A DNA stretch of 64,000 nucleotides, taken from the NCBI GenBank assembly GCA_015499995.1, contig JADNRV010000172.1, forward strand, positions 1 through 64,000, in the 5' to 3' direction. Below the pieces are notes generated by a model. It made no database searches. It saw only the letters and a list, made by a program, of their open reading frames with translations, and had not been told where the DNA came from. This stretch comes from Flammula alnicola. Lineage: Eukaryota; Basidiomycota; Agaricomycetes; Agaricales; Strophariaceae. Shown piece by piece: positions 1 to 12,541 of the stretch. The translations under genes were made by a program, and so were the position numbers. Position 1 is the first letter of the stretch; the number at the start of each line of letters is the position of its first letter.

Positions 1-2289
1 AATGTTAATAACTGCGAGAGGAGTTAAACGCAGCGAAAATAGACATTGCCGCAACGACTGTGGGCACGGCAGTGATATGGGACCATGCAATAGGGGCGGG
101 GTTACCGCTTTTGCGAAGCATCCAAGCCGAAATTTAGGTCCTCCTGAGTGACTAACATGGAACGGAGAACAGCCGCACAGCGCAGTAACTCCATGCGTGG
201 GAAACTCCACTTCCGCCACTTCCGGCGGCATACAGTGGCCGACCTATCCATCTCGAAATTACATAACTCGTAGCCTCGTGTATCTCACTGGTGGCGGGAA
301 GTTGATGCCCAGCGCATTGGCTTGAATGACACAGCATGACTCAAAAGTTGAACGCTGTACTTGGCTGACTGGGATTCGCTGTGGGCAAAAGGCGGGACAC
401 GTTCCATGGCGTCCCCTATCCACAGTACATTTTCCTTCATCCACGGATCCTTCTGTCATCAATCACGATTCGGGAGGCGGTGTCCAAAAAGGAAGGCGGG
501 AACCGACATCAAAACTAATACAGGTTAAGTTTTGGCGTGGGAGTCAGTACCATACGAAATTCGGACTGTGGGTGGGTCGAGAATAGGAAAGTTCAACGAG
601 CGCAAAGTAATCTAGTTTCGGGAGAAGCAGTCCAGGAGTAGTTATTATGACGGGGTGAGGTATTTCTCTGCTCCTCTCATTGATTCAGTTCGCGCACACG
701 GAGCAAATCTTTCTCTAGCAATAAGCGCTGACACAGCTTGGAGCTTGCGGTGTGAGGCTGGGTACCGACTCCAAATGAAGTCATACTTTTAAGTAGGGAT
801 TGTGTAGACGATCGCGACTGGCTGGCCATATTTAGATGCTTAGGCTTTCTAAAGGGGTGGCCGTCCTCTATCAAGTACAGTATCTCGGAAACGAAACACC
901 GTTCCTGTAACACAACATTCTCTTTGTCAAGATTAGGTGTCAGCTCCCCTTGACTTCAAAAATTTCACGGCCAAGGCAAAGCTTCTCCGCAGCGAGTGAA
1001 TAATATCATTCCGAGGCGGCGTCAAGCGGACGTTCTAGCCAACCAGCCACATCCATATATCGTATTCAACACAAAAATATAGCCCGTACACATCAAGTCT
1101 AATGATTGATAACTGATAACTGACGGATTGACGTCCGCGAACACTTGATTAAATTCATCAGTCTATACTGAGATACTAGGTCGGGCTGTGCATTTTTTCT
1201 TGAGGTACGCGTACGGGACAAAGATACATTCCGAAGTAATTCTGTATCGCACGTTCCGTGCCAAGTGCGAGAGATACGACGAGCAGAAGCTGAGCAGAAT
1301 CAAGTGAAGAATGTAAGACAGGGAGAACGTAGCCTCGGCGTGTTTCGTCGACTGCGGTTCTGAAGTCTGACAAAGGACAGCTCGATTACTGACAGACAGC
1401 ATGAAAACTTCCTATGTAGCTGGGCGCCAATGCCCGCTGGGCCTATGCCGAGGCTTGGGCGACCAAGCGCTTATCAAAATCCAGTGCCTCGTGGCTCTGG
1501 CTGCGCATGGCATCGCGTTTGATTAATGGGCGCTGCCTGGGGAGCGCCCAAGGTATAGCCTATCTCGCACTTATTTCGGACGTCCGTCACCACAAGACCT
1601 CAGACTCCAGAGTAATAAGTCCTTTTCCAGCACTCAAACTTCAATAGCGTAAGCAAGATGGTCGTATGATACATAAAATACACATTGGATTTTTCATTTT
1701 GTACAAGCTACATACGTATACTTTCTGTTTCGGTTCCACGGGAGGGAGAAGGGCTACCGTCCCGGGCCAGGTGTGCTACTTTTGTTTATACTGTACATCC
1801 GAACTGCAGCCGAGAAGGGAAGTAGGGCAGAGGGGTAGTCTATACATACACCATAGGATATCAGATGGCATGGGATGGCGATGTGGGAGGACGGATCCTA
1901 CTACATACTGCGCTCCTTCGAGCGCTCTAGAGAGAACGAATAGACGAAGACACGAAGCGGCCGTCGAAATTATAGAGAATAAGTAGATGATAATATACCT
2001 TTTTGCGACATCTCCGCTCCGCTCCTCCTCCCGCGAGTGTTTTCTCCTGCAACGGACTGCAGGCGGACATGGTGATCCATGCTAAGTATGTGCACTGGGT
2101 GTCACACGACGACGGCGACTTCGAATTGTCGAAATGGAGCTTTATGTGTCAGATGGCTGAGGGCTTCGCATATGTTAACGTAACTGCGTGGTCGGGTTCG
2201 CTCTTGCTCTCGTATGCTTTATTCTTTGGCAGGAGAGCATAAAGAATCGGAACGAGCACGGAATGACGATCCAGGTGATCATCGTCCGC
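1..2289. other. Gene-poor left edge
   Basis: I see no supportable gene. The open frames are short, overlap on both strands and match no family I recognise. The only compositional feature is a GC-rich stretch at about 1425-1560, with a perfect 7 bp stem (GGGCGCT and AGCGCCC) around 1530 and a nearby 20 bp imperfect palindrome, embedded in more AT-rich sequence. The part at about 2000-2289 is downstream of the minus-strand gene that ends at 2290. Confidence 0.5.
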
Positions 2290-2994
2290 TCACGCAACGT
2301 TCAGCTCCCAGACATCTGGACCACTCAGCGTCCCCGAGAGACCCATGAACCGGGTGTTTCCCATGAGAAGGTCGATTTTCTTGATGCCCTTCTTCTCCTC
2401 CCTAGCCCGTTCGTCGGGGTCTCGGATACGCCCGCAGCGCACATAGTACGCCGCATCCACACCTTGCTTAATCTCGCCGTCCGAAAGCTCGGCGTATTCG
2501 ATGGGGTGGATGGCCAACCGCAGCTCGCGGTACAGCGTGAGCAGAACGTCGGTGACGGTGACGTACGCTCCGTGCGTTGGCGAGGATGGCGTGACCTCGA
2601 TGTTGAACTTGAGGAACGGGGAGGTTATGGTCAGGGAGGGCATGGGAGGTGAAGTGGCGGGTTCGGAGAAAGCGTGGGCGGGGTAGTCTGCATTTGTAGG
2701 CGGTCGGGAGAGATCGTAGTGGAAGGCTGGCTCCAAGTACGGAGTGAATGCGAGCAAGAAGTGTATCTGCATCTGCTTTGGAATGACGACGTCTGGGTAG
2801 AGGTCGATATTGGTGGCGTATGGCGTCCGTGGGTAGACTGAGGGCTGGTAATCATCGTCTTCTTCTGGAGGCGGTGTTGGAAGATCTGGCGAAGAAGATG
2901 AAGGCAAAGAAGAGATGGTGAGAGAAGGCGAAGGCTCTGAGCCCGACGACGAGTAGACGGTGTTCGTCGGTGCAAAATGAACGCGTTTTGACAT
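2290..2994 (-). CDS. DUF6699-like protein, array copy 1
   Basis: Single-exon reading frame of 234 residues that I assign to the DUF6699-type family of basidiomycete proteins of unknown function. The first 55 residues are low complexity, rich in Ser and Pro, and include PTPPPEEDDD. The conserved C-terminal domain follows, at roughly residues 110-234. It has an LKFNIEVTP strand, then YVTVTDVLLTLYRELR, a helix with EYAELSD, a KKIDLL segment, and WELNV at the end. The start MSKRVHFAP closely resembles MPGKHVHFS of the copy at 11.9 kb, which supports both starts. It is the first of three minus-strand copies. I see no signal peptide or membrane segment, so a cytosolic or nuclear location is likely. 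The biochemical role is unknown. The family name is recalled, not searched. Confidence 0.82.
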   Translation of the reverse strand: MSKRVHFAPTNTVYSSSGSEPSPSLTISSLPSSSSPDLPTPPPEEDDDYQPSVYPRTPYATNIDLYPDVVIPKQMQIHFLLAFTPYLEPAFHYDLSRPPTNADYPAHAFSEPATSPPMPSLTITSPFLKFNIEVTPSSPTHGAYVTVTDVLLTLYRELRLAIHPIEYAELSDGEIKQGVDAAYYVRCGRIRDPDERAREEKKGIKKIDLLMGNTRFMGLSGTLSGPDVWELNVA

Positions 2995-4932
2995 CGCAGA
3001 TGTTGGTGGTGGGGATAGTGAGAAGAGAGAGGTCTAGGGTTTTTGTATATATGGCAACCCGTCATTTGCGACCCACTCGTACACGCCTAATGGGGTAACC
3101 GACCTGGCAGTTGGTTTTGATCGCGTCACAGGACGAAGTATCACTCGTGCCAGCAGATGGGCGCACACTGCCTTGTATAGAGGGAGTGCTGCGGGAGACA
3201 ATGGGGGAAAAAGGTGACAGAAATTCGGCAAGAGCAAGGGCAAAGGGTGGTTTTCGACTAGAGAAGCCCATCCCCTGACGCCCAGTATGACGGGAAACAG
3301 GCGAAATTTCAGAGTGTGCTGACGGCAGCCTACAGAAATGGCTCGCTCGTCACATGTTTCGCCGGGCGGAATAGGTAGCGGCAGAGACGAGTAGCAGAGC
3401 ATTGGCATGTCAACTAAAAAAAGATATAGAAAGATGAGCGCAGTCAAACGATGCGGAATCGATAGAAACCACCTAGGACAAACTCCGACATTCAAAAGAT
3501 CTCCATTTTTAGCTGGGTTTCTCGTCATCTGTACTGAGCGGAATCGGCGTTTCGCAAGATGCACACGCAATGCGAATAACAGATATCTATGATGAGCAAT
3601 CCGGTCAGACGTTCTTAGCAACACCTGTGAGCTGAGCTTACGCTATTATCACATTCATTATCAAGACATCACTGGAGAAGCCAGTCCCAACCATATGACC
3701 CAGATGCTACCGGCAACACGAGCTCTCACCCTCGCCCGCAAATGGCGAACAAAAGAATGGATTCGGCCATCCTACCGGTGGCAGGCGGACGAGATTGCGA
3801 CAGATAAAACGGATATACGGTGCTTACCGTAAAGGTTTAACAATAAGTATGTGCCAACTCCCAGCTGTCCGACGTCGGGTTTCCTTTTTGCGCATGTTGA
3901 AACACCCATAGCTGACATGAAGGCTCCCTGAGGAGCCGAGATTACCGTTTCATGGTATCCATTTTTAAAGCGCGTTTTTTGCACGAGGAAAACAGAGAAA
4001 AATGGAGTGAATAAACATGGCGATACGGAGGAGTATAATCGATGTTGCTGGTGAGAGAAAGAAGGGGGAGTCGCTTGCAGGCGTTATCATGATGGTGGGC
4101 GCCTCGAGGCCAAATTGAAAATGAGGCCAACAAATGGTTCAAAATTTTTCTCATCACGTGATCGCGATCACAAAGCTCGGGATATAATGGCAAGATCTCC
4201 TGCTTTGCGAGCCGCAATGCGTATATATGTCAACCTTGCTTTCTATCGCAGAAATTTTTGCGATTGTCCGCGCATATTCAAAAGGAAATCCTTTAACTTA
4301 TATCATTGCGAAGCGATGTCAACCCGGAGCCAGATAAAATTCCAGATCTGAGGGTGCAGACACCATCCTAAGGGTCAAAATGAATGCTGTCGTCGCACTC
4401 TAAAACATTAAAAACAAAAATACACCCCGATCTCGCCAATCACCCCGCGACCCACTCCCCAATTCGACACCCTGCCACGTTCATCCCATATCGCCTTTCA
4501 TTGTGGCCTGCCAGTCACTCGGCTCCGCACATTTATCAGGACGCATAGCCACCGTATGTAATGGAGTTCGTGGGATGGATAGATTTGGGCAATTGGACGC
4601 CGGAAGCTAGATATGACTCATGCCAATCTTCTAAGACTTCCCGGACCAGGTCTCCATCCCATCTTCCTACTTCGTCTACGTCATCGTTCGATCTTGATCG
4701 TTGCTTTGATCGGCGACAGTCATTAGCGCGTGTGCCTCCGCAGGTCCTTCGTCACGCGGGCTCATTAATCATTTCGCGTCAGATGCACGCTGTTATCATG
4801 CAAACAAGCCTGAAGATTACATCAAAACAAGAGGATTTGAATGGTATAAGGGTAACAGGGGTATAAGGGGTATAAGGACTACAAACGCTAGTGAAAGAGG
4901 TCGTGTCAATTTTGAAAAGTTCGCCTGATGAA
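2995..4932. other. Intergenic spacer between DUF6699 copies 1 and 2
   Basis: This spacer holds the upstream region of the minus-strand copy 1. A 196-codon open frame on the minus strand (3034-3624) has no recognisable domain and I treat it as chance. Near 4150-4175 there is a CACGTG box followed by the palindrome TGATCGCGATCA, a possible regulatory site with no further support. I see nothing else. Confidence 0.4.
4842..4879. repeat. Short degenerate tandem repeat, unit about GGTATAAGG
   Basis: Three imperfect copies of a 9-10 bp unit based on GGTATAAGG lie about 50 bp downstream of the stop of the minus-strand gene at 4933. This is a small local repeat; no function is implied. Confidence 0.55.
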
Positions 4933-5676
4933 CTATCGAAGTCCAACCGGACTGTTGTCTAAGCGCGGGCCGAAGTGAATCACCCAATGCTTCGAACCCC
5001 CGCCGAGCGATATTCCCAGCATCGTGTGATGGTCCAGCAAGAAATCAACCTGCTGGACAAGCCGAATCCCGAAGTCGGGCCTCTTAACTCGGCGTCTACA
5101 CGATTCCCATACCGCTTTTCGCATCTCGGCACTCTGAGCGCTGAAAAAAGTGGAATTGACATCGACCTGCTTTGCAAGGGCATGACTGATAGTTTCGTAA
5201 ACTTGTGCCACTGTGATATAATGCTGTCCCGCAGCGGGAGTCACGAGGATATCTTCCAGAAGTTTATCCGACTTCAAAATGATCTGACGAATGGAACGGT
5301 CTGTCGTCGCGTAGTCTCCATCGAATTGAGTCGGAGTTCGGGCGGTGTGAACATTCCACAGGATCTCCTGCACAGCCAGGAGACTATGGCTCATATGCGG
5401 TGCTCCGTTGTCTTCCTGCCTCGGTGGATCGGGGTAGAATGCATGACCGCCGTAAGCCTCGCGGAATAAAACGCTTTGGTGGATAGAAGAGGGCGGAGGA
5501 GTAGGCACACCCTCCGATGAGATAGTGGAATCGCTGGTTAGGGATGGGGCGCTGAGTATAGGAGATGGCGAGTGGGAGATACCGTCGTCGTATACAAAGT
5601 ATTCGTCGTTTGGGTTGAACCTGACTTGCTTTGCAGAGGAGCCAATGATTCGGGAGGACACTGGTATCGGATACAT
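4933..5676 (-). CDS. DUF6699-like protein, array copy 2
   Basis: Single-exon frame of 247 residues. The N-terminal 75 residues are Ser/Pro rich, with VRFNPNDEYF near the start (compare VHFAPTNTVY in copy 1) and a GVPTPPPSS motif. The C-terminal domain carries ILVTPAAGQHYITVAQVYE, the same beta-strand-plus-helix pattern as the other copies. It ends with QQVDFLLDHHTMLGISL and WVIHF, aligning with the RVDFL and W-x-L ends of its siblings. The protein has diverged well away from copy 1, so the duplication is not recent. The ATG at 5676 is the only good start before the conserved N-terminal motif. No signal peptide or membrane segment is visible. Function is unknown. Confidence 0.75.
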   Translation of the reverse strand: MYPIPVSSRIIGSSAKQVRFNPNDEYFVYDDGISHSPSPILSAPSLTSDSTISSEGVPTPPPSSIHQSVLFREAYGGHAFYPDPPRQEDNGAPHMSHSLLAVQEILWNVHTARTPTQFDGDYATTDRSIRQIILKSDKLLEDILVTPAAGQHYITVAQVYETISHALAKQVDVNSTFFSAQSAEMRKAVWESCRRRVKRPDFGIRLVQQVDFLLDHHTMLGISLGGGSKHWVIHFGPRLDNSPVGLR

Positions 5677-7999
5677 GTGCAGTAGCCCCCACCTGTTACC
5701 GACAATGTTAGTTGAGTCGCGTCGTCGACACTTCAGAGTTCGAACTCACAAGATCGCTCGCGGAAGGTACTAAGGCTCTGGGGGAGCGAGGGGAAAGACC
5801 TCACTGCCTGGCCATCGACGGTGTCCAGCTCTCCCCTCTTTATAGCTTTCGGTGAGGGTCCCCGTTTGACTCCGGGACATAGTACAGCTTGAGTCAAAGA
5901 ATGCAATTAAAATTTCAGGATTTACATTTAAAGTCACTGCGTACTGCTGAAAGTGGACAATAAGAGCAAAGGCATGACAAACCGACCCCGATATACATTT
6001 AAAGTTGGCGTGGCAGGGTCCGTCGTCGAGGGAAAGCTGACTGCTGGCCGCTGTGCTATGGAGACATATTTTTAGAAACCAGCACGCATGGGACCCTGTC
6101 TTAATCTGTAAGTGCGTACACTTATGTTACGCAAGGACCTTAGTTTCTCCCAAACTTTATAGGTTCGATTCGAATACAAATATGACGCTCCGGAGGGATT
6201 CATACCTCCGGCTTCCTGCCGCCCCAGCGCAATAACACAGTTTGGGTAAGCGAATATGGAACTCCGAGACTCATGGCGCTGTGTATGTCCCAGTTCAGCA
6301 TACCTTCCAATCGAATCTGCAGCTGAGGTTACATCTCGCAAGAGACTGGGGCCCGAAGTTACTCACCACAGTCTTCCCTTTTAGGCGAACCCTCCGCCCA
6401 GGTTGTTACAAAATAGATCTGAGGCACGATGCTCGCCCACCCAAGCGCCGCCAGGTTTTTCGTTACACATTGATGGGGATTGAAGATCACTGGCAGCTAC
6501 GGATACATCGATTCGCTTTCGGTGTAAGCGTACACCCGATTCGCGAGGGTATGTCATCATGATGGACCCACATCGGAATTATCACCCTCTGTTGTTTAGT
6601 CATGTTTCTACCTTTAGAAGCTAGAAATACAATGTATGACAAATTTGCATCTTTTTTGTAGTCTGGTCTTCGTTCAAGATTCTCGGCCCAGACCGTTCAC
6701 ATTCAGGTAAACTTTCGCTTCTAACCATCATGTGTCTCTAAATCTGAGCAATGTATTTATGCACTTGTTGCCAAAAGTTACCTCGGATTATCCTCGGATT
6801 GACGGATGGCGATTGAGGAGTCGGGTGATTTAAATTAGGCGCCCATGCTAACACCTCGGGCTTTCAGGCACCACAGCCCACGGCGTCAGGTCCTTCCGAT
6901 CGCGACATAGGTGGCTTTTATTGACCCGGGTTCACGTCCGCGTGCGTTGTTGCAGAACTAGCCTCCAGATGTCAATTGGAGTAAGTGTCGGGCGTCGCCA
7001 TCCGAAAATCGCAACGGAGTGTCATCTGCTGACCTGACCTGATACGCTCGGTAAATTCTGTGCCGCGGAACTATATGCTACTTCTTTTGTATACTAGTAC
7101 GTTGAGGGCTAACGCCCTATACCCACGCTGACACCTGTTTCTTGCTACTCTGATCCAAGTATGTGATCTTCAATCAAGATGCAATAAGATTCTACAATTT
7201 ACTTCACGCTCAACAAACTCTGGTCGGGAGGGATTAGGTAGCTAACCGAGTGAAGTCCGACCAAAGACTTGAAACAAACAGTAGCATAGATGCATTCCAC
7301 GGGTCGAATATTGCTCTTCGTAGCTTTTATCTGAAGCTAGACTGATACGAAGGGATCGGGAGTCTTAAGCCTTTCGCTATAAGAGTGCCACCTGACATGC
7401 GATATTTACTGGCGTGTCCACGGCATGCGCTTCAGAAAAGTAAATCTGCAGACAACGTTGATGGAACAACCCCCAAAAAAGATACGGAGATGGAAGGGGG
7501 ACACCACAGGGGCTTTGCTTACCGCTCCTTACAGAACGCAACTACATCCTCATCCCAGAGTAAACCTGGAGAGCGATTGGAGGGATGCACCCCCCGAAAA
7601 AAGGTGTGAATGATTGAATCTGTTGCACCTTCGCTTAGAAAGAATTTAGAAGGACGCCTCTATTCCACGCCAGCCGTATTGGATAATCATCTGAGTACCA
7701 GTGCTAGCGACCAGCGATCGTCGTGAGGAGGAAACGAAGCATGCGTCATCCAAATCTTCTGCGCCCTTCACTTTTGATCTTATCTTATCCTTTATGCAAT
7801 TATTTGGCGCTGGACAACTTCGAGTTCCTCGTCATGAGCTTGCATTATAGCACTCAAAGCAAGCAAAATTACATATTTAAACAACAAGTCGAAAAACTAA
7901 TATAGTGAAACCTTTATTAGTAATTACACTATACTCATAGTAATGAACTCAGTAAGACAGTGACCATAAGATTTAAGCATGCGCTTCAGATACGCTGTG
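5677..7999. other. Intergenic spacer between DUF6699 copies 2 and 3
   Basis: About 2.3 kb with only short overlapping open frames on both strands, none with a recognisable domain. A sequence resembling a tRNA B box occurs near 6160, but no matching A box or cloverleaf can be drawn. The part nearest 5677 is the likely promoter of the minus-strand copy 2. Confidence 0.45.
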
Positions 8000-8731
8000 T
8001 CAATCTCGCGATGGTAAGGTACGAAAATTCAATTTGAAGTCTCCCGTGTCCACGAAAGCAGATATTCCAAGAAATCTTCGGCAACCGCAGAGATAATCCA
8101 CCCTTCGTAATGGTTCTTCAGACACATCCAAGACAATATCACGGCATCTATTTTCTCTGGCCTCATACACCCGCCGCTTGAGAGAATATTCAAGGCGCTC
8201 CGCGTCGCCTCTCGCAACAAATTTCGCGAGATTGACATAGATGTGTGTAAGTGTATCTCTCACAGAAGGGAAATCCTGGTGTTGGGGCGTGACTTCTATC
8301 TTCCAATTGTAAATGCCGTCAAGGGCTAACGTAAATTGTGATACCGGCTCCTGAGACAGGCTTGATGTGACAGCTGGTTCATCGCCGTCCTCTAGGAGAA
8401 CCTTGAGATTGTCGGGAGTACGAGCCATATCCCAAAAGAATGACCCCTCCATAGAGAGAGAATGATGGATAACTGGGTGGTCGTCGCTCTCTGATGTGAC
8501 ATTGGATTTACAATCGATCAGGATCGGTATTGATGGTGGAGGAGTAAGTGTGCCGCTGTTAGACGAGGTGGATGATTGTGAATGCGTCGGAGAGACAGTT
8601 AAACGGGTTCCCGGATCAGTGAAATCCAGCGGACTATCGTCACCGACATTCTCAGAGTCTGAAGCTTGGCGCTCTATGGTCACATCTTCTAGAGTGAAAC
8701 GGATACTTCTCCGGGATCGAGGGACGTCCAT
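8000..8731 (-). CDS. DUF6699-like protein, array copy 3
   Basis: Single-exon frame of 243 residues. It begins MDVPRSRRSIRFTLEDV, where SIRF occupies the place of VHF or VRF in copies 1, 2 and 4. A Ser/Thr-rich stretch follows, with SGTLTPPPSIP. The conserved domain starts around residue 135 with YNWKIEVTP, then VRDTLTHIYVNLAKF, then LEYSLKRRV. It ends with RRVDYLCGCRRFLGIS and FKLNF. It is the most diverged of the minus-strand copies, but the domain order is the same. No targeting signal is visible. It is divergently oriented to copy 4 across a 3.2 kb spacer. Function is unknown and the family assignment rests on pattern matching to its neighbours. Confidence 0.75.
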   Translation of the reverse strand: MDVPRSRRSIRFTLEDVTIERQASDSENVGDDSPLDFTDPGTRLTVSPTHSQSSTSSNSGTLTPPPSIPILIDCKSNVTSESDDHPVIHHSLSMEGSFFWDMARTPDNLKVLLEDGDEPAVTSSLSQEPVSQFTLALDGIYNWKIEVTPQHQDFPSVRDTLTHIYVNLAKFVARGDAERLEYSLKRRVYEARENRCRDIVLDVSEEPLRRVDYLCGCRRFLGISAFVDTGDFKLNFRTLPSRD

Positions 8732-11700
8732 ATAAGAGCTGTGGGTGCAGACGTCTAGACTAGCGAGTCATGTGTTATCACATCGACTTCCAGTTAGAAA
8801 AGAACAGTATTCGGTTCCCAAAGGATCTCACCTATATAAGGGGACGTCGTCGAGATGGTAGCAGGATTGTGGGTATTGGCAAGAGAAACAAAACGAGAAA
8901 CCATAATATGTCAAAGTTTATAAGCAAGCAGTCGTGCATTGCGTATTATTTGTTCAGGCAACCTCCGAACTTACGAGTGCTGCCACCTTGGACCCAAGTA
9001 CAACCTGATCTCGAATGGGCTTTGTGGGAGACGATTCCCCATTAGCAGTGCCACGTCCTGCTGCTGTACTCGATATAAAATCAGGGTTTAAAACAAAACT
9101 AGCATCGATCCCCCACGCTATACACTACACGGGCAAGCACGGAGAACCGTTCAGCAACAGAGTTCTATATGCTCCATTTGTAGCCCGATGCACTGGTAAA
9201 TGCCACACCGACGAATACAGACGTCATCGTCTGAAACAAGTACGCCCTACAATATCACTTAAAGGAGATATGGTTCGGGCTAATGTCATGGCAGCGACGT
9301 ACGGGTGAATCAACTGATTGGGCTAGAAATACTTAGAAGAGCTCGAGCTCGGTGAGGATCGAAGCTTTAAGAATGGAGAGAAAACCGAGCTAAATCATTA
9401 AATGTGCTGTTATATGACTCTTTATCAGCACGTGTCGTGTAGGATATATCAAGTGCACAGAGTCGCAATGTTATGGATGCTACAGTTACATTGATCTTTG
9501 ATCGACAGACATGATGAGTCATGCCCCTTGTTTGAACCTGAAATGCGGTATACAGGCCAAGGGCAAATGGACTGCTAAGGGAACATCTGGTTATCATATT
9601 CAGCCAAACACACCAGCGCTCGATGTCGACCAACGCGGTGTCGAAAGAATCGTTCAGGCTGCCAGGTCGCCAGCAGCCCTCTGTCGGGCGACATCTATCA
9701 GTCCGTTATTAATAGGTGACAGGCATGCATATGCACCTTTTGTTTCAGAGATTGTGCTCTTACGTATACGCACATCAACTCAAAGTAAATGGGAGACTGC
9801 GGCATAGGCTGCCGATCTGCAATCGATAATCCCTGAGCAAGCGCTCGTGGGCACGTCGGATGATATCCCAATCGATACACATCCTGTAAACTCAATCATC
9901 AATAAGTCGTTCTCCAGCTTGAGCTTCTGGAGCTACGTAGTTGTGAGGTCTCAGACCTGAAGCTCAATAAAGTTGCGACCTCCCTGTCTGCATTGCGCGC
10001 AAATTATTACGCCGTGGTTTCATCTTTAGGGAACTGGCGGCTTCGAGCTGATAGATACAGAAACTTTCGGACTAATAGGTACTGAAAGAGGACCGGAATA
10101 CAGTTATCTTCTGAGACACCAACTGACACAAAACGTGCAACATAACAGTAACGACATTCGATCGAATTGGCCATGTCAAAGTAATATGTACCTTTCCTGA
10201 GACCACACTAACGGAGAGGGAAGCTCGTTAAATTTGAAGCCGTGTCAGTCATTAAAAAGAGCTACCGTATGACAGGAATCAACCCCACATACGCAGGAGA
10301 GAGGTGGATGCTGCGAGTTGCAAGGAATGACCATCAGAAGGGTGAAAGGATCCACATGTTTTAATGACGGTCACAGGAATAGACATCGCAATCAGTCTAT
10401 GTAATACATGGAGATGAGAAACCCTAACTGCGAAGCTGCGCCCGAGCACGGATCAATAGGAAAGGCGCGGAGATGAAGAGGCAAATTGATTGTCGAGCCA
10501 GCCAGAGCTTACGTAGAAAAAGAAAGAGCACTATATGCATTTCCCTCTCACGGGGTGACTAAGAGTGACTAAGATAAAGAACAATGTATCGCCATGCGAA
10601 CTGAATGTGAGTACGTACTTTGACCGATCGCGGCGGTGCTGCTACATGGACACTGGTTGACTGACGAATCGAATGTGCATTGCCCTCGTCCTCCTATGGC
10701 GTAAACAGTACTTTGTTCCCAGACAGCTCCATCGGTGAATGTCTGTCCCCAATTAGACGCATGGATAGCCAAGAACCTGTGCAAGCCGAAGGTCAAATGC
10801 TAGCGCTCCAAAAATACACAAGCGCCCGGAGCCGACTGCGCAGTAACGGGCGCCAATTGCTTTAAGCCCCCCGTTATCCGCACAAGAGCAGCGCACCGCT
10901 TATTTACTCCCTTTCGATGTGTTCTCGCCGACATTTGAACTGTCGAGATGCAAGATTTCGAAAAGGGGGGAGGATAGAGCAATGAAAATGCCCGTGCTTT
11001 CCCAGCACTACGGATACGTCATTTGTTGGTTGCCATCGAACTGCATCGAATCCAAGGGAAGATCATGCAAAGTATCACGCAGCAGAAGCAAATGCGATTT
11101 CTTTCGGATGACGTCCTTATGCACAGACTATGGAAAGTTGGATTGGAGCCGCGAACGGACGGAACCGGAGATAAGACAGGCGCAGAGTCAGAGTTCCAGC
11201 GAAGTTCTACGTGGACTCTTGGGAGCTTGCCCATTTTCAGGTATTCGGGGTGAGAGGCCATGCGGGACATTAGGGGGAGAAAAAGAGAAAGCGCATCACG
11301 TTGATCCCGCTGTCAACGGATGTGTTTTTTTGTGAGAAGATCTCAATTGAGTCACCTAGGGTAGTCATTGGTAGCATTGTGGATAACGCTCGATTGCAGA
11401 TTCTAGCAGTGGGAATCACTACCTCGCAACGATGAGCGGCCCCCATGACTATTCAGGATATCAAGTATTATCAACCATCAAAGGATCTCTTCACCATGCG
11501 CAAAAAAATCGGACCGGGACGGGGCGGTGCAGGAGCTGAGGAGGCTCGTGAAAATAACTCTGCCAAATACAAATCACGTGCATATTTAGGCGCCTAAACG
11601 GCTCACCTGACCCTTCTTTTTCATACACCGACCCGCCGCGGGCTGTGTGAGTCATCTAGACGCAGGATGGCGCTGCGGCAGCGGGGCAGTGACAGTGAGG

Positions 11701-11887
11701 TTCTTCGACGAAAGAGGTCTATCTGGTTGACTCAATGCAACTATGACCCCTTCCAAGGAATGCGCAGAACACATATAATATCGCCAAATGCATGCCCCAA
11801 ACTCCTAATCAAGCTTGTGCCCGCTGGTACATCCACACTCCGTCTCCCCTCCCAAATCACATCACAGTCAGACGCTCATCCCTTATC
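8732..11887. other. Intergenic spacer between divergent copies 3 and 4
   Basis: This spacer separates the minus-strand half of the array from the plus-strand half, so it contains two outward promoters. Open frames of up to 138 codons (for example 10919-11335) lack any domain signature or consistent frame on comparison and are probably chance. A near-palindrome TTTAGGCGCCTAAA lies at about 11586. Nothing else is supportable. Confidence 0.45.
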
Positions 11888-12541
11888 ATGCCCGGAAAGC
11901 ACGTCCACTTTTCGACGAGTTCATTCCCGAGCTCGAGTACACCATCACCAACCTTCTCGAGCTCGACGTTGCCCTCGTCGACTGGCCCCGTCACACCACC
12001 ACCACTCGGGTTCGGGTCACCCTACCACAACACCCCATTACCCGGAATCGCTGCGGTTGCCCATCGCTTGCTGAGTGTCACCGCGAGCCCCGCAGTGGAG
12101 TACGACCTCTCGTACTCACCCTCCACTATCAAACCCCTCATGTATCCTATGCCCGCAGACATCTGGGATCAGCCCGCGACCATGCCGACAGTTCCTTTCA
12201 TGGATATCTCGTGCCCTAGGCTGCCATGGCGGGTTACCGTCGTCCCACGCTCAAAAACCATTGGCTACGTGACCATCGGCGACGTATTCGAGGCCCTTTA
12301 CAGAGCCTTGCGGATCAACGTCACAGCAGCAGAGTTTGCATTGATCCCCTCCCCCGACGCCAAAAAGAAAGTCACCACCACATACCAGCTTCGATATAAG
12401 CGACAATCGGACGTCAGAGCCTACGAGGACGAGAAGGCCCATGGCCTGAAACGCGTGGATTTCCTTGGAGAACATACTCACTTCAAAGGACTTACATCAT
12501 CGAAAGGAGGTGTCGGAGGATGGATTCTCCATGTTTCATGA
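11888..12541 (+). CDS. DUF6699-like protein, array copy 4
   Basis: Single-exon frame of 217 residues from the ATG at 11888. An in-frame ATG at 11792 exists, but I prefer 11888. From there the protein begins MPGKHVHFSTSSF, matching the MSKRVHFAP start of copy 1, and the extra 32 upstream residues match nothing. A Ser/Pro-rich N-terminus has PVTPPPLGFG. The domain then shows LLSVTASPAVEYDLSYSP, LPWRVTVVP, GYVTIGDVFEALYRALR, and a closing KRVDFLGEHTHFKGL with GWILHV. It is closest to copy 1 although it lies on the other strand, so an inversion or divergent duplication is plausible. It probably acts inside the cell; function is unknown. Confidence 0.82.
   Translation: MPGKHVHFSTSSFPSSSTPSPTFSSSTLPSSTGPVTPPPLGFGSPYHNTPLPGIAAVAHRLLSVTASPAVEYDLSYSPSTIKPLMYPMPADIWDQPATMPTVPFMDISCPRLPWRVTVVPRSKTIGYVTIGDVFEALYRALRINVTAAEFALIPSPDAKKKVTTTYQLRYKRQSDVRAYEDEKAHGLKRVDFLGEHTHFKGLTSSKGGVGGWILHVS

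Noticed and set aside
1425..1560. GC-rich segment with small palindromes as a structured RNA or element
   Set aside because: Arms are short and imperfect, no flanking duplication was found, and it has no matching copy in the window.
3034..3624. 196-codon open frame on the minus strand upstream of DUF6699 copy 1
   Set aside because: No domain, irregular composition, and overlapping frames of similar length on the other strand. It lies in the likely promoter of copy 1.
6090..6180. Possible tRNA because of GGTTCGATTCG near 6165
   Set aside because: No A-box and no cloverleaf can be drawn from the flanking sequence.
11792..11887. Upstream in-frame ATG for DUF6699 copy 4
   Set aside because: The conserved MxKxVHF start is reproduced from 11888; the extra residues match nothing in the other copies.
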